Assembly (NCBI GenBank): GCA_947177035.1 | Contig: CAMWSS010000004.1 | Coordinates: 29,139 to 93,138 of the forward strand | Reading direction: 5' to 3' | Length of the DNA: 64,000 bases | Source of the DNA: an uncultured Porphyromonadaceae bacterium | Lineage (GTDB): Bacteria > Bacteroidota > Bacteroidia > Bacteroidales > Muribaculaceae | Shown: positions 25,163 to 33,319 of the stretch, in pieces | Position numbering within the stretch: the stretch's first letter is position 1 | Layout: each line of letters begins with the position of its first letter | The notes under the pieces: generated by a model | The model's database searches: none | Seen by the model: the letters and a program-made list of their open reading frames with translations, nothing else | What the model was told of the DNA's origin: nothing | Program-made: the position numbers and the translations under genes

Positions 25163-25963
25163 TTATTCGTTTTCGGATTTAAGCGCAGTCATGAGGCTGA
25201 ACTTGTTGAGCTTCATGGTCTGGAGGTTGTCCATGACGGTGTGGATGGTGGAGAAGGGTGTGTCTTTGTCGGCCTTCACTGCGATGCCTTCGCCGGAGCG
25301 TTTGATGGCGTCGTAGAGTTTGTTTGTCGGCTCGGCAGTGTCACCGTTGTCCTTTGTACGACCGTTGTTGCGATAGTTCTGAGCCACGCGCTGGAGGGCG
25401 TCCATCCAGATCTGGAACTCGTTAGGAGTGTTGATGTCACGGTTGTCGTTGATGGGGATTCCGACCACGTTGGGGTTGAATTCCTTCATCACTTTGTCTT
25501 GTTCTGTGGTGGGCATATCCAGGAAGGCCGGGAGGTCTTTCATGGGCAGGCCGAACATTCCGAGACGCGAGAAAGCCGAGACTTGCGAGGCCGTGAAGTT
25601 GACCGGTGCATTCGGATGACGTTCGTTGTAGAGACGCGAAGCTTCGATGAGAAGGTCTTTGCGCACGTTCTCGCTTGAGTATAAGGAGTCGGAGTCACCG
25701 GTGATGCCGATGAACACTTTGCCTTCTACCGCACGGTTGATAGTGCCGTCGCTCTTGGTTTCTGCGCCGGAGACAAGGATTGTTACCAGGTCTTCGGTCG
25801 GCACCTTGATGGTCGAAACTGAGCTCGGGGTGATAACCGTGGCAGGTTCCTTAGCGAGGAACGTTGAAGTCAACATGAAGAAAGTCAACAAAAGAACGGT
25901 CACGTCACTCATCGCGGTCATGTCGATGAGTGTACTCTTTCTTTTTACTTTAGGCTTTCCCAT
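25163..25963 (-). CDS. exbD: ExbD-type biopolymer transport protein (first copy)
   Basis: A 266-residue protein. The basic start MGKPKVKRKSTLIDMTAMSD leads into VTVLLLTFFMLTSTF, the ExbD helix; the membrane Asp lies in TAMSDVT. The large periplasmic region carries DSDSLYSSENVRKDLL, FGLPMKDLPAFLDMP and a C-terminal GIAVKADKDTPFSTIHTVMD block. Two unequal ExbD copies with extended periplasmic domains are common in Bacteroidetes ExbB-ExbD-ExbD-TonB operons. The spacing of 43 bases from exbB supports one transcript. Confidence 0.9.
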   Translation of the reverse strand: MGKPKVKRKSTLIDMTAMSDVTVLLLTFFMLTSTFLAKEPATVITPSSVSTIKVPTEDLVTILVSGAETKSDGTINRAVEGKVFIGITGDSDSLYSSENVRKDLLIEASRLYNERHPNAPVNFTASQVSAFSRLGMFGLPMKDLPAFLDMPTTEQDKVMKEFNPNVVGIPINDNRDINTPNEFQIWMDALQRVAQNYRNNGRTKDNGDTAEPTNKLYDAIKRSGEGIAVKADKDTPFSTIHTVMDNLQTMKLNKFSLMTALKSENE

Positions 25964-26006
25964 ATTACTTGTACTTAAATGGATTAATTAGCAGGTAATG
26001 CGGGAA

Positions 26007-26873
26007 TTAGTGAGTAGCCTGGAAGGTTTGAACGATCGAGAAACCGATTTCGTCGATAGCGTAGGTGAGGTTGTCGATCTTGTTGGTGTAGAAGTTATAG
26101 GAGATAACTGCGAATGCACCGGTGGCGATACCGAAGGCGGTGTTCACAAGAGCCTCGGAGATACCGGTCGACAGAGCGGTCGAGTCGGGAGCACCAGATG
26201 CGGACAGAGCCTGGAACGATTTGATCATACCGATAACGGTACCGAGCAGACCGACGAGTGTGCCGAGAGTGGTGAGGGTAGCCACGATCGGGAGGTTCTG
26301 CTGGAGTGAAGGCATTTCCATTGCGGTAGCTTCTTCAACTTCCTTCTGGAGGGTCTGAACTTTCTGTTCTTTGGTCAGGACGGTGTTTTTGTCCATCTCT
26401 TCGTAGCGCACGAGAGCGGCAGAAACAACAGCGGCAACCGAACCTTTCTGCTTGCGGCAGAGTTCCTGAGCGCCGGCGATGTCGTTTTTAGCGAGTTTGG
26501 CTTTTACGTTGCTCACGAATTTGGCGATGTTGCCAGTGCCTTTGGCGCTCTTCAGAGCGATAGCGCGCTCAACGGAGAGAACGATAACAGTGAGGAAGAG
26601 GGTCTGCAGCACAGGCACGATGACGCCGCCCATGAAGATGGTACCGATGATGTCGGTGGGGTGGGCTTCGCCGTCGAAGAACCACATCGAAGCGGGAGCT
26701 TCGCCTTCAAATTCAAAGTGGCTGGGAGCGCCGAAGAAGAAAAGGAATGCGCACACTGCAACGATGAAGCAGGCGACGATCACCAGAAACGCGTTTTTCA
26801 CGCCGGCAACCTTGGATTTCACGGGGGCACCGCCTTGAGCGGGCTTTGCCATGGTGGAGTTGTTAGCTTCCAT
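26007..26873 (-). CDS. exbB: ExbB/MotA/TolQ-type proton channel
   Basis: A 288-residue inner-membrane protein. After a hydrophilic start there is a membrane helix (AFLVIVACFIVAVCAFLFFF), a second at IVPVLQTLFLTVIVLSVERA and a C-terminal pair (LPIVATLTTLGTLVGLLGTV and VNTAFGIATGAFAVISYNFY). TLGTLVGLLGTVIGMI is the ExbB/MotA signature. It forms the proton path of the motor energising TonB. First gene of its operon, with a consensus promoter about 110 bases upstream and an AT-rich leader. Confidence 0.95.
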   Translation of the reverse strand: MEANNSTMAKPAQGGAPVKSKVAGVKNAFLVIVACFIVAVCAFLFFFGAPSHFEFEGEAPASMWFFDGEAHPTDIIGTIFMGGVIVPVLQTLFLTVIVLSVERAIALKSAKGTGNIAKFVSNVKAKLAKNDIAGAQELCRKQKGSVAAVVSAALVRYEEMDKNTVLTKEQKVQTLQKEVEEATAMEMPSLQQNLPIVATLTTLGTLVGLLGTVIGMIKSFQALSASGAPDSTALSTGISEALVNTAFGIATGAFAVISYNFYTNKIDNLTYAIDEIGFSIVQTFQATH

Positions 26874-26982
26874 AATAATTGTAAGAAAGTCTGTGATTTA
26901 AGTTATTAAAATTGGTTAATTGTTGTTGTTTCAATTGATTGTTTTGCCGACCGTGGAAGCATGTCTCCCACAAATATTATTG

Positions 26983-27013
26983 CAAAATTATCAATCTTTT
27001 TCCAACTTTCAAA
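26983..27013 (-). promoter_or_regulatory. Promoter of the exbB-exbD-exbD-tonB operon
   Basis: Reading the minus strand: TTTG (27013-27010), a 19-bp spacer, then TAATTTTG (26990-26983). This is a full match to the Bacteroidetes consensus, placing the start near 26978 and leaving a leader of about 105 bases before exbB. Confidence 0.85.
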
Positions 27014-27069
27014 ATAAAATAGGGTGAAAAGTGTAAAAAGTCGGTTTTTGAAGTGTTTTTTGCGTAAAA

Positions 27070-27102
27070 TTTGCAAGATCACAGCTAAAAATCTTACCTT
27101 TG
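27070..27102 (+). promoter_or_regulatory. Promoter of the sufT-like/lpxH unit
   Basis: TTTG at 27070-27073, a 21-bp spacer and TACCTTTG at 27095-27102. It is divergent from the exbB promoter. The start should be near 27107, giving a leader of about 30 bases before the ATG at 27137. Confidence 0.85.
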
Positions 27103-27136
27103 TGCTTTTGAAACAGAGAATAAATTTGCAGATGTC

Positions 27137-27457
27137 ATGACACCTGAAGAAAAACTTAATATAGAAACCCGTGCGGTTGAGTTGTTGCGCACGGTTTTTG
27201 ATCCTGAAATTCCGGTCGACATTTATTCGTTGGGACTGATATATCGCATTGAAGTCACCGACGATGCCGTGTTGCAGATAGATATGACTCTGACGGCGCC
27301 TAATTGTCCGGCGGCCGACTTTCTGGTGGAGGATGCCAGGTTTAAGCTGGAAAGCATTGCCGGGGTGAAATCCGTGGAAATAAATATTGTCTTTGAGCCG
27401 GAGTGGACCAAAGACATGATGAGCGAAGAGGCTAAACTCGATCTCGGATTTCTTTGA
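27137..27457 (+). CDS. DUF59/MIP18-family Fe-S assembly factor (SufT-like)
   Basis: A 106-residue protein. The motif RTVFDPEIPVDIYSLGLIYR and the Cys-containing TLTAPNCPAADFL are the hallmarks of the MIP18/SufT family. These proteins help insert or mature iron-sulfur clusters; the conserved Cys sits in the APNCP motif. It is the first gene after a strong promoter and is followed after 10 bases by lpxH. No suf genes are adjacent. Confidence 0.9.
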   Translation: MTPEEKLNIETRAVELLRTVFDPEIPVDIYSLGLIYRIEVTDDAVLQIDMTLTAPNCPAADFLVEDARFKLESIAGVKSVEINIVFEPEWTKDMMSEEAKLDLGFL

Positions 27458-27467
27458 ATGAGATTAT

Positions 27468-28259
27468 ATGTCGGAAGGTATAGCCACACCTATTAATAAT
27501 AAAATAGACTATTTTGTTTCCGATCTTCATCTCGGCGCATCGTATTTCATGGATCCGCGCGAGCATGAAAAGCGCGTGTGCGAGTGGTTGCGCTCGATCG
27601 CTCCGACTGCCGGCCGGCTTTTTCTGCTCGGTGATGTTCTGGACTACTGGTTTGAGTACAGATACGTGGTGCCGCGTGGGTTCGTCCGTTTCTTCGGTGC
27701 GCTGGCCGAACTGGCCGATTCGGGGGTGGAGGTTACGTGGGTCATCGGTAACCACGACATCTGGATTTTTGACTATCTGCCGTCTGAGCTTGGAATAAAG
27801 GTGGTGGACGGTGTGTTGGACACAATGATCGGCGGCCGTCGTTTCGTTATGGCGCATGGCGACGGGATCGGCCGGATTCCGGCAAAAGAGCGCCTGATGA
27901 GAGCCGTGTTTCGCAATCGTTTATGTCAGCGGCTTTTTGCTGCGGTGCATCCGCGGTGGACTGTCGGCATAGCATATGCCTGGAGCGCGCATAACCGTCG
28001 GAAGCATCATACCGGACCGACTGCCATGCCTCTCCCGGTTGGCCCGCTTGAGCAGTGGGTGGAGGCTCGCCAGGGTGCCGACCGGTCGTCGCATCCGGTC
28101 GATTTCTATGTGTTCGGCCATTATCACACAGTGGTGGACAGGGTTGTTTCCGGCGCCCGTCTGATAGTGCTCGGCGACTGGATCACCAACATGAGTTTCG
28201 GCACATTTGACGGCCGTGAATTCAAAATTCATAGGGTAGAAAGCGCGGAAAAGTGGTGA
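27468..28259 (+). CDS. lpxH: UDP-2,3-diacylglucosamine diphosphatase (LpxH-type)
   Basis: A 263-residue calcineurin-fold metallophosphatase. Metal-binding motifs appear in order: SDLHLGA, LGDVLDYWFEY, IGNHDIW, AHGDGIG and FGHYHTV. LpxH hydrolyses UDP-2,3-diacylglucosamine to lipid X in lipid A synthesis, at the inner face of the membrane. It ends FGTFDGREFKIHRVE. A related subgroup of uncertain substrate exists, so the exact assignment is strong but not absolute. It is probably cotranscribed with the SufT-like gene. Confidence 0.88.
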   Translation: MSEGIATPINNKIDYFVSDLHLGASYFMDPREHEKRVCEWLRSIAPTAGRLFLLGDVLDYWFEYRYVVPRGFVRFFGALAELADSGVEVTWVIGNHDIWIFDYLPSELGIKVVDGVLDTMIGGRRFVMAHGDGIGRIPAKERLMRAVFRNRLCQRLFAAVHPRWTVGIAYAWSAHNRRKHHTGPTAMPLPVGPLEQWVEARQGADRSSHPVDFYVFGHYHTVVDRVVSGARLIVLGDWITNMSFGTFDGREFKIHRVESAEKW

Positions 28260-28550
28260 AATAAAATCACGGGCGTGTTGCAATGGTCTGAATCACAGTG
28301 GTTATGGCGGAATGGTTTAAAAAGTATGTTGGATAACATATTAAAAAATTTGGCCACGCCGCCAAAAAGCGCCACCTTTGCATCAGAAACCTGTAACAAT
28401 CTTTTTTACCTTAGAAATTGTACCTATTGGAAACCGAATGAAAGGAACTCAGTGATGAGTTTCTTTTTTTCTTTTCTATGGCGTCTGAAAAACGTTGCCG
28501 GTGATGAATGGCTGTTAGCAGAAAAATTCGTAATTTTGCATATACGAAAC
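28260..28550. other. Intergenic region with candidate promoters
   Basis: 291 bases without a supported gene. It holds TTTG (28349-28352)-N20-CACCTTTG (28373-28380), one mismatch from consensus, and a full -7 element TAATTTTG at 28531-28538, 12 bases before the next ATG. A TATGTT-GGAT-AACATA hairpin lies at 28325-28340. Some of the span may be a leader of the DUF5715 gene. Confidence 0.45.
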
Positions 28551-29267
28551 ATGAAACAGATTCTTCCGATAATCATAATTCTTACGCTTTTGTTGACCGC
28601 TGTATGCCTTTTTAAAGGGTGTGACGGCAACAATGCGGCGTCGGCGCCCGGTGTTATAGCAGAGGTCGGCGGTTCTTCGGCACAGTCTTCCGGTGATGAT
28701 GAGAAAGTGCGTAAATCAACGTTTGTGGGCAGTTATGCCAGGGTGTTTAATGATAAGCCTGATGCCCATATGGCTGCCGCCGACCGATATGGAATAACTC
28801 CGATCATGACGCTGTCTGATGCGTGGAATCTGCGCCAGCCAATCGAGCGGATCAGCAGCTGCCCTGATTTTGAGGTTGACGAACTTACGCATTCATATCC
28901 TTACCTTGTGCCAGATGCCGCACGGTTGCTTCATGCAATCGGTTCAGCATTCCGGGACTCGCTGAAGCATCGTGGCTATGCCGAATACCGGCCTATCGTC
29001 ACGTCTGTGCTCAGGACGCAGGAGTCGGTCAGGCGTCTGAGCCGCCGCAATGTCAATGCTGTTTCCAATTCGGCTCATTTGTATGGCACAACGTTTGACA
29101 TAACGCACGCCAAATATAGTCAGATCGGCACTGACGGCAGTGAGTGCCATCCGGCGGAACTTAAACGGATTCTTGCCGAAGTGTTGGTGGATCTGCGTGA
29201 CCGCAAGCAGTGTCTGGTCAAGTATGAGCGCAAGCAACCGTGTTTTCACATTACTGTCTGCCATTAA
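28551..29267 (+). CDS. DUF5715 protein, M15-peptidase-like
   Basis: A 238-residue protein. The start at 28551 (MKQILPIIIILTLLLTAVC) is chosen because it gives a membrane anchor or signal and follows a -7 element; the frame is open further upstream but that part is not protein-like. The body contains YARVFNDKPDAHMAAADRYG and VDELTHSYPYLVPDAARLL, typical of DUF5715. The segment VLRTQESVRRLSRRNVNA, then SAHLYGTTFDI, ending QPCFHITVCH, resembles the S-x-H-x(6)-D and final His zinc ligands of M15/VanY peptidoglycan peptidases. An envelope role is likely; peptidase activity is inference. Confidence 0.8.
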   Translation: MKQILPIIIILTLLLTAVCLFKGCDGNNAASAPGVIAEVGGSSAQSSGDDEKVRKSTFVGSYARVFNDKPDAHMAAADRYGITPIMTLSDAWNLRQPIERISSCPDFEVDELTHSYPYLVPDAARLLHAIGSAFRDSLKHRGYAEYRPIVTSVLRTQESVRRLSRRNVNAVSNSAHLYGTTFDITHAKYSQIGTDGSECHPAELKRILAEVLVDLRDRKQCLVKYERKQPCFHITVCH

Positions 29268-29336
29268 AACGGTGTATTTCGTCAATCGGTATAGAGTAAT
29301 GGGTGGAAGACGGAAGGTTGTTACATTGGAAATTAG

Positions 29337-29344
29337 TACCTTTG
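29337..29344 (+). promoter_or_regulatory. -7 element in the sdaA upstream region
   Basis: TACCTTTG fits TAnnTTTG, but the nearest TTG is only about 16 bp upstream, so the promoter is incomplete. It lies 186 bases before the sdaA ATG and could give a long-leader transcript. Confidence 0.35.
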
Positions 29345-29516
29345 CTCCCGTTTGAATGTGACAACAATCTTATGTGAGTAAAGTGTGCGCGACATGGCAG
29401 CGGGACGATAGTGATATCCTCCCGCTGTCAACGTGTATGGGCGTTTGTAGATCGGGTGAAAAAGGCCATTATCGGTTTTTATTGTATTTTATGGTGCATT
29501 ATAGCCGGAAAAGAAC

Positions 29517-29524
29517 TATCTTTG
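29517..29524 (+). promoter_or_regulatory. -7 element directly before sdaA ATG
   Basis: TATCTTTG ends 5 bases before the ATG at 29530. If used, transcription would begin at or within a base or two of the start codon (leaderless mRNA). The -33 half is weak. Confidence 0.5.
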
Positions 29525-29529
29525 CACTG

Positions 29530-30726
29530 ATGGAATCGATAAAAAAACTATATAAAATAGGTCTTGGTCCAAGCAGTTCCCACACGATGGGGCCACGCAA
29601 TGCGGCCAAACTCTTTTTAGAAAAGAATCCCGGTTCGGCCCGCTTTGAAGTTACTCTCTATGGTTCATTGGCCGCTACCGGCAAAGGGCACCTGACAGAT
29701 AAGGCTATTCTTGATGAACTTGCTCCGGCTGCTGCGACAGATATACTCTGGGAACCTGATGTGTTCCTGCCGTTTCACCCAAACGGAATGCGTTTCAGAG
29801 CATTTGATAATGAAGGGCATATTGTCGACGAGGTAACTCTCTACAGCGTTGGCGGCGGCGATGTTGTCAAGGACGGCGAAACCCGCGCCGCGGCTGAACC
29901 GGTCTATGGAATGACCACCATGACCGAGATCCTGAAATGGTGTGACGACACCGGCCATTCATTCTGGGAATATGTGGAACAGTGTGAAGACTCGTCGGTG
30001 TGGGACTATCTTCGGGAAGTCTGGCAGGTGATGAAGGCGGCCGTCGAGCGTGGCATCGAGGCCGAAGGCGTGTTGCCTGGCGGCCTTGGGGTCGCACGCA
30101 AGGCAACCAGCTATTATGTCCATTCGGCGGGCTATAACTCATCGCTGAAATCTCGCGGCCTGGTCTATGCATATGCACTTGCTGTCAGCGAGGAAAATGC
30201 TTCGGGCGGCAAGATTGTCACTGCCCCCACGTGTGGCTCCTGCGGAGTGGTGCCTGCGGTTCTGTATCATCTCCATACTTCAAAGGGCTTCAGCGAACAG
30301 CGCATACTCCGGGCGCTGGCCACTGCCGGCCTGTTTGGCAACGTTGTCAAGCACAACGCATCGGTCAGTGGAGCAGAGGTCGGATGTCAGGGCGAGGTCG
30401 GAGTTGCGTGCGCCATGGCAGCCGCAGCCGCGAGCCAGCTCTTTGGCGGCACTCCGCGTCAGATCGAATATTCGGCGGAAATGGGACTTGAACACCATCT
30501 TGGTCTCACCTGCGATCCGGTGTGTGGTCTGGTGCAGATTCCCTGCATTGAGCGCAACGCCTATGCCGCGGCCCGCGCGCTCGACGCCAATCTCTATTCG
30601 GCAATCAGCGACGGACGTCACTCCGTTTCATTTGACCGGATTGTTGAGGTGATGAAGCAGACCGGCCATGATCTGCCGTCGCTTTATAAAGAAACGGCCA
30701 AGGGCGGTCTGGCGGTGATCAAATGA
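29530..30726 (+). CDS. sdaA: L-serine ammonia-lyase
   Basis: A 398-residue iron-sulfur L-serine dehydratase converting serine to pyruvate and ammonia. The start at 29530 (MESIKKLYKIGLGPSSSHTM) matches the usual N-terminus; 52 upstream codons in frame lack family similarity. Conserved segments are IGLGPSSSHTMGPRNAA, APTCGSCGVVPAVLY, CDPVCGLVQIPCIERNAYAA and DGRHSVSFDRIVEVMKQTG; the cysteines carry the 4Fe-4S cluster. It is a single-chain form with beta and alpha parts fused. Its last bases overlap rlmH. Confidence 0.95.
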   Translation: MESIKKLYKIGLGPSSSHTMGPRNAAKLFLEKNPGSARFEVTLYGSLAATGKGHLTDKAILDELAPAAATDILWEPDVFLPFHPNGMRFRAFDNEGHIVDEVTLYSVGGGDVVKDGETRAAAEPVYGMTTMTEILKWCDDTGHSFWEYVEQCEDSSVWDYLREVWQVMKAAVERGIEAEGVLPGGLGVARKATSYYVHSAGYNSSLKSRGLVYAYALAVSEENASGGKIVTAPTCGSCGVVPAVLYHLHTSKGFSEQRILRALATAGLFGNVVKHNASVSGAEVGCQGEVGVACAMAAAAASQLFGGTPRQIEYSAEMGLEHHLGLTCDPVCGLVQIPCIERNAYAAARALDANLYSAISDGRHSVSFDRIVEVMKQTGHDLPSLYKETAKGGLAVIK

Positions 30727-31196
30727 AGGTTTTGCTGATGGCCGTCGGGCGCACTCAGTCACAGCTGATGCGTCAGGGCATAGACATGTATCTTGACCGT
30801 CTCCGGCACTATCTGCCGGTTGAAGTGAAGATCGTGGACGATGTCAAAGCTTCGCGATCGCTTACCCGCGAAGCCCAGAAGCAGCAGGAGGGGATGGCGA
30901 TTCTTCGCCAGTTGCAGCCTGGCGACAGGGTGATTCTTCTGGATGAGAACGGACGAGAACATACGTCGCGCGAATTCGCGTCGGTGATCGAGCGCCATCT
31001 TGGCAGCGGCCTGAAGCGGCTGGTCTTTGTCGTTGGCGGTCCGTTCGGTTTTTCCAGCGAGGTCTATTCCCGGGCCGACTCCAAGTTATCGCTTTCACGC
31101 ATGACGTTCAATCATGAGATGGTGCGTCTGTTTTTTGCCGAACAGCTTTATAGGGCCATGACCATTATACGTGGCGAGAGTTATCATCATGACTGA
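30723..31196 (+). CDS. rlmH: 23S rRNA (pseudouridine1915-N3)-methyltransferase
   Basis: A 157-residue SPOUT-fold methyltransferase that modifies helix 69 of 23S rRNA. MKVLLMAVGRTQ at the start, LLDENGREHTSREFASVIE, VFVVGGPFGFS and the C-terminal LSRMTFNHEMVRLFFAEQLY with YRAMTIIRGESYHHD are diagnostic. It overlaps sdaA by 4 bases (ATGA). Its 3' end overlaps a convergent small membrane-protein gene by about 32 bases. Confidence 0.95.
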   Translation: MKVLLMAVGRTQSQLMRQGIDMYLDRLRHYLPVEVKIVDDVKASRSLTREAQKQQEGMAILRQLQPGDRVILLDENGREHTSREFASVIERHLGSGLKRLVFVVGGPFGFSSEVYSRADSKLSLSRMTFNHEMVRLFFAEQLYRAMTIIRGESYHHD

Positions 31197-31419
31197 GCCA
31201 TGTCCGCAGAGGGTCGATTGTCAGCGCTCCGATTCCGATCGAACAGTAGAAGCCGAGTCCGCTGGGGACTATGAATCCGAAAACGAACGCACATGTGGCG
31301 CAGATTATCAGCACGACAGACAAAGCCGCGGCTGCGAAGCCGCTGACTGCCATGCAGCTTGATTCTGGTGTGGAGGAATGAAGTGTGACGTTATTCATGG
31401 GCATTGGTTGTTTATTCAT
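31165..31419 (-). CDS. Small membrane protein, unknown
   Basis: An 84-residue ORF on the minus strand with two hydrophobic segments (about residues 26-50, AAALSVVLIICATCAFVFGF, then SGLGFYCSIGIGALTIDPL), a short polar N-terminus and a His-rich end. A full -7 element (TAAATTTG, 31434-31427 on the minus strand) lies 7 bases upstream of the first ATG, implying a near-leaderless transcript; ATGs at 31404 and 31398 are alternatives. No family recognised. The membrane pattern and promoter support it as a real gene despite its convergent overlap with rlmH. Confidence 0.5.
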   Translation of the reverse strand: MNKQPMPMNNVTLHSSTPESSCMAVSGFAAAALSVVLIICATCAFVFGFIVPSGLGFYCSIGIGALTIDPLRTWLSHDDNSRHV

Positions 31420-31426
31420 TACAATG

Positions 31427-31434
31427 CAAATTTA
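31427..31434 (-). promoter_or_regulatory. -7 element for the small membrane protein
   Basis: CAAATTTA on plus, read TAAATTTG on minus, matching TAnnTTTG. No CAA lies at the expected -33 distance. It faces away from the DEAD-box helicase gene that begins 54 bases further right. Confidence 0.45.
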
Positions 31435-31487
31435 ATCACGGCGTCGGGCATGAATATTGCCCGGTTGCTTTAATAAAACTTAACAAA

Positions 31488-33230
31488 ATGACTGATTTCA
31501 AGTCTTTAGGTGTGCGCGAAGACCTGCTCCGCGCCATAGAAGAAATGGGTTTTGAACACCCGATGCCTGTGCAGGAAAAAGTTATACCGCATCTGCTCAC
31601 CGCCGACAACGACGTCATAGCTCTTGCCCAGACCGGCACCGGCAAAACCGCTGCCTTCGGTCTGCCTGTGATTCAGCGTATCGACACGGCCAACCGTTCG
31701 ACCCAGGCTCTGATCATAGCTCCGACGCGTGAACTTTGTCTTCAGATCGCAGGCGATCTTGCCGATTTCTCAAAATATGTCGACGGGCTTCTTGTTGTGC
31801 CCGTCTATGGCGGCTCTTCGATCATGTCGCAGATCCGTGCGTTGCGCCAGGGGGCACAGATCATAGTGGCGACTCCGGGACGTCTGATCGATCTGATCGA
31901 CCGCAAGGAGGTGAAACTCGATGACGTGCACACCGTGATTCTCGATGAAGCCGACGAGATGCTGAACATGGGATTTCTGGACAGCATCGATGCCATTCTG
32001 TCGCACGTGCCTGATCAGCGGAAGATGCTGATGTTTTCAGCAACAATGCCGTCCGAGGTTGCCCGTATTGCCAAAAAATACATGCATGATCCGGTGGAAT
32101 TCGTGGTCGGAACCCGCAATTCGGGCGCCGAAAACGTCAAGCATATCTACTATATGGTGAAGGCGCAGGATAAATATCTCACGCTGAAACGTGTGGCCGA
32201 CAACACTCCCGGGATCTACGGTATCATTTTCTGCCGCACCCGCAAGGAAACTCAGGAGGTGGCCGACGCTCTGATTCATGACGGATACAATGCCGATGCC
32301 CTTCATGGCGATCTGTCGCAGCAGCAGCGTGATATAGTGATGAAAAAATTCCGCGACAGGGTGCTCTCTCTGCTGGTTGCCACCGACGTGGCCGCACGCG
32401 GACTCGACGTCGACAATGTGACCCATGTGGTCAATTATGGCTTGCCTGACGACACAGCGGTCTATACCCACCGCTCGGGACGCACCGGACGCGCCGGCAA
32501 AGCCGGAGTATCTGTCGCCATAGTCCACTCGCGCGAAAAAGGCAAACTGCGCGAGATTGAAAAGAAGATCGGCAAGACCTTCGAGCGCAAGGATGTGCCC
32601 ACTCCCGAACATATCATCGAGAAACAGCTCTACAATATGGCCGACAGGCTGGAGCGGGTAGAAGTCAATGAAGATGAAATCTCGAAATATCTTCAGGGCG
32701 TGAGCCGCAAGCTGTCGTGGCTCTCTGAACAGGATCTGCTCAAACGTGTGCTCTCGCTTGAGTTCAACCGTCTGCTCGATTACTATAAAGATGCGCCTGT
32801 AATCGACAACATATCGCCCGAAAAACCGAAAAAGGAGAAGGGTGAGAAACGCCCGGTTCCGTCGGATGCGGAGAAAGACCGGCGCACGGCGCCTCGCGGC
32901 ATGGTGCGCATCTATGTCAATCTGGGCAAGAAAGACGGATTTTTTGCAGGCAATCTCATTGATATGCTCAACCACACGGTGGCCGGACAGCGCGTCAATG
33001 TTGGCCGCATAGACCTGATGCCGGCATACTCGCTTTTCGATGTCAACAAATCGGATGCTCCGCGGGTGGTGCAGGCTCTCAAAGGGTGTGAATTTTTCGG
33101 AAAGCGTGTGTTTTCGGAAGTTGCCGACGCAGACCGCGATTATGCCCGCGCATCGGCGCGCCGCGACCGCGAGGCTGCCTCTGGCGCCGGATTCGACAAA
33201 TTTATGAAGAAACGCAACAAGCGTCGCTGA
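31488..33230 (+). CDS. DEAD-box RNA helicase
   Basis: A 580-residue helicase starting at MTDFKSLGVREDLLRAIEEM. Motifs: Q motif (HPMPVQEKVIP), Walker A AQTGTGKTAAFG, PTRELCLQ, VILDEADEMLNMGF, SAT, ATDVAARGLD and HRSGRTGRAGK. A DbpA/CsdA-like RNA-binding domain (MVRIYVNLGKKDGFFAGNLI, then VGRIDLMPAYSLFDV) and a basic tail (KFMKKRNKRR) follow. It remodels structured RNA in ribosome assembly or mRNA decay. A CGGGCA-N7-TGCCCG hairpin (31445-31463) in the 5' region could be autoregulatory. The upstream in-frame extension to 31404 is rejected because it crosses this leader. Confidence 0.93.
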   Translation: MTDFKSLGVREDLLRAIEEMGFEHPMPVQEKVIPHLLTADNDVIALAQTGTGKTAAFGLPVIQRIDTANRSTQALIIAPTRELCLQIAGDLADFSKYVDGLLVVPVYGGSSIMSQIRALRQGAQIIVATPGRLIDLIDRKEVKLDDVHTVILDEADEMLNMGFLDSIDAILSHVPDQRKMLMFSATMPSEVARIAKKYMHDPVEFVVGTRNSGAENVKHIYYMVKAQDKYLTLKRVADNTPGIYGIIFCRTRKETQEVADALIHDGYNADALHGDLSQQQRDIVMKKFRDRVLSLLVATDVAARGLDVDNVTHVVNYGLPDDTAVYTHRSGRTGRAGKAGVSVAIVHSREKGKLREIEKKIGKTFERKDVPTPEHIIEKQLYNMADRLERVEVNEDEISKYLQGVSRKLSWLSEQDLLKRVLSLEFNRLLDYYKDAPVIDNISPEKPKKEKGEKRPVPSDAEKDRRTAPRGMVRIYVNLGKKDGFFAGNLIDMLNHTVAGQRVNVGRIDLMPAYSLFDVNKSDAPRVVQALKGCEFFGKRVFSEVADADRDYARASARRDREAASGAGFDKFMKKRNKRR

Positions 33231-33252
33231 AATTCAGTGGCGTGACCAACAG

Positions 33253-33294
33253 CAAGAGCGGCAGCGCTGAATGTTTTCAGTTCTGCCGCTCTTG
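33253..33294. terminator. Terminator between convergent genes
   Basis: A perfect 12-bp stem CAAGAGCGGCAG (33253-33264)/CTGCCGCTCTTG (33283-33294). The 18-base loop holds an inner CTGAA/TTCAG pairing. It lies between the convergent helicase and DUF308 genes and could serve both. Confidence 0.65.
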
Positions 33295-33319
33295 TTGTCT
33301 GGTTTCGGTGTGTGGCCGA

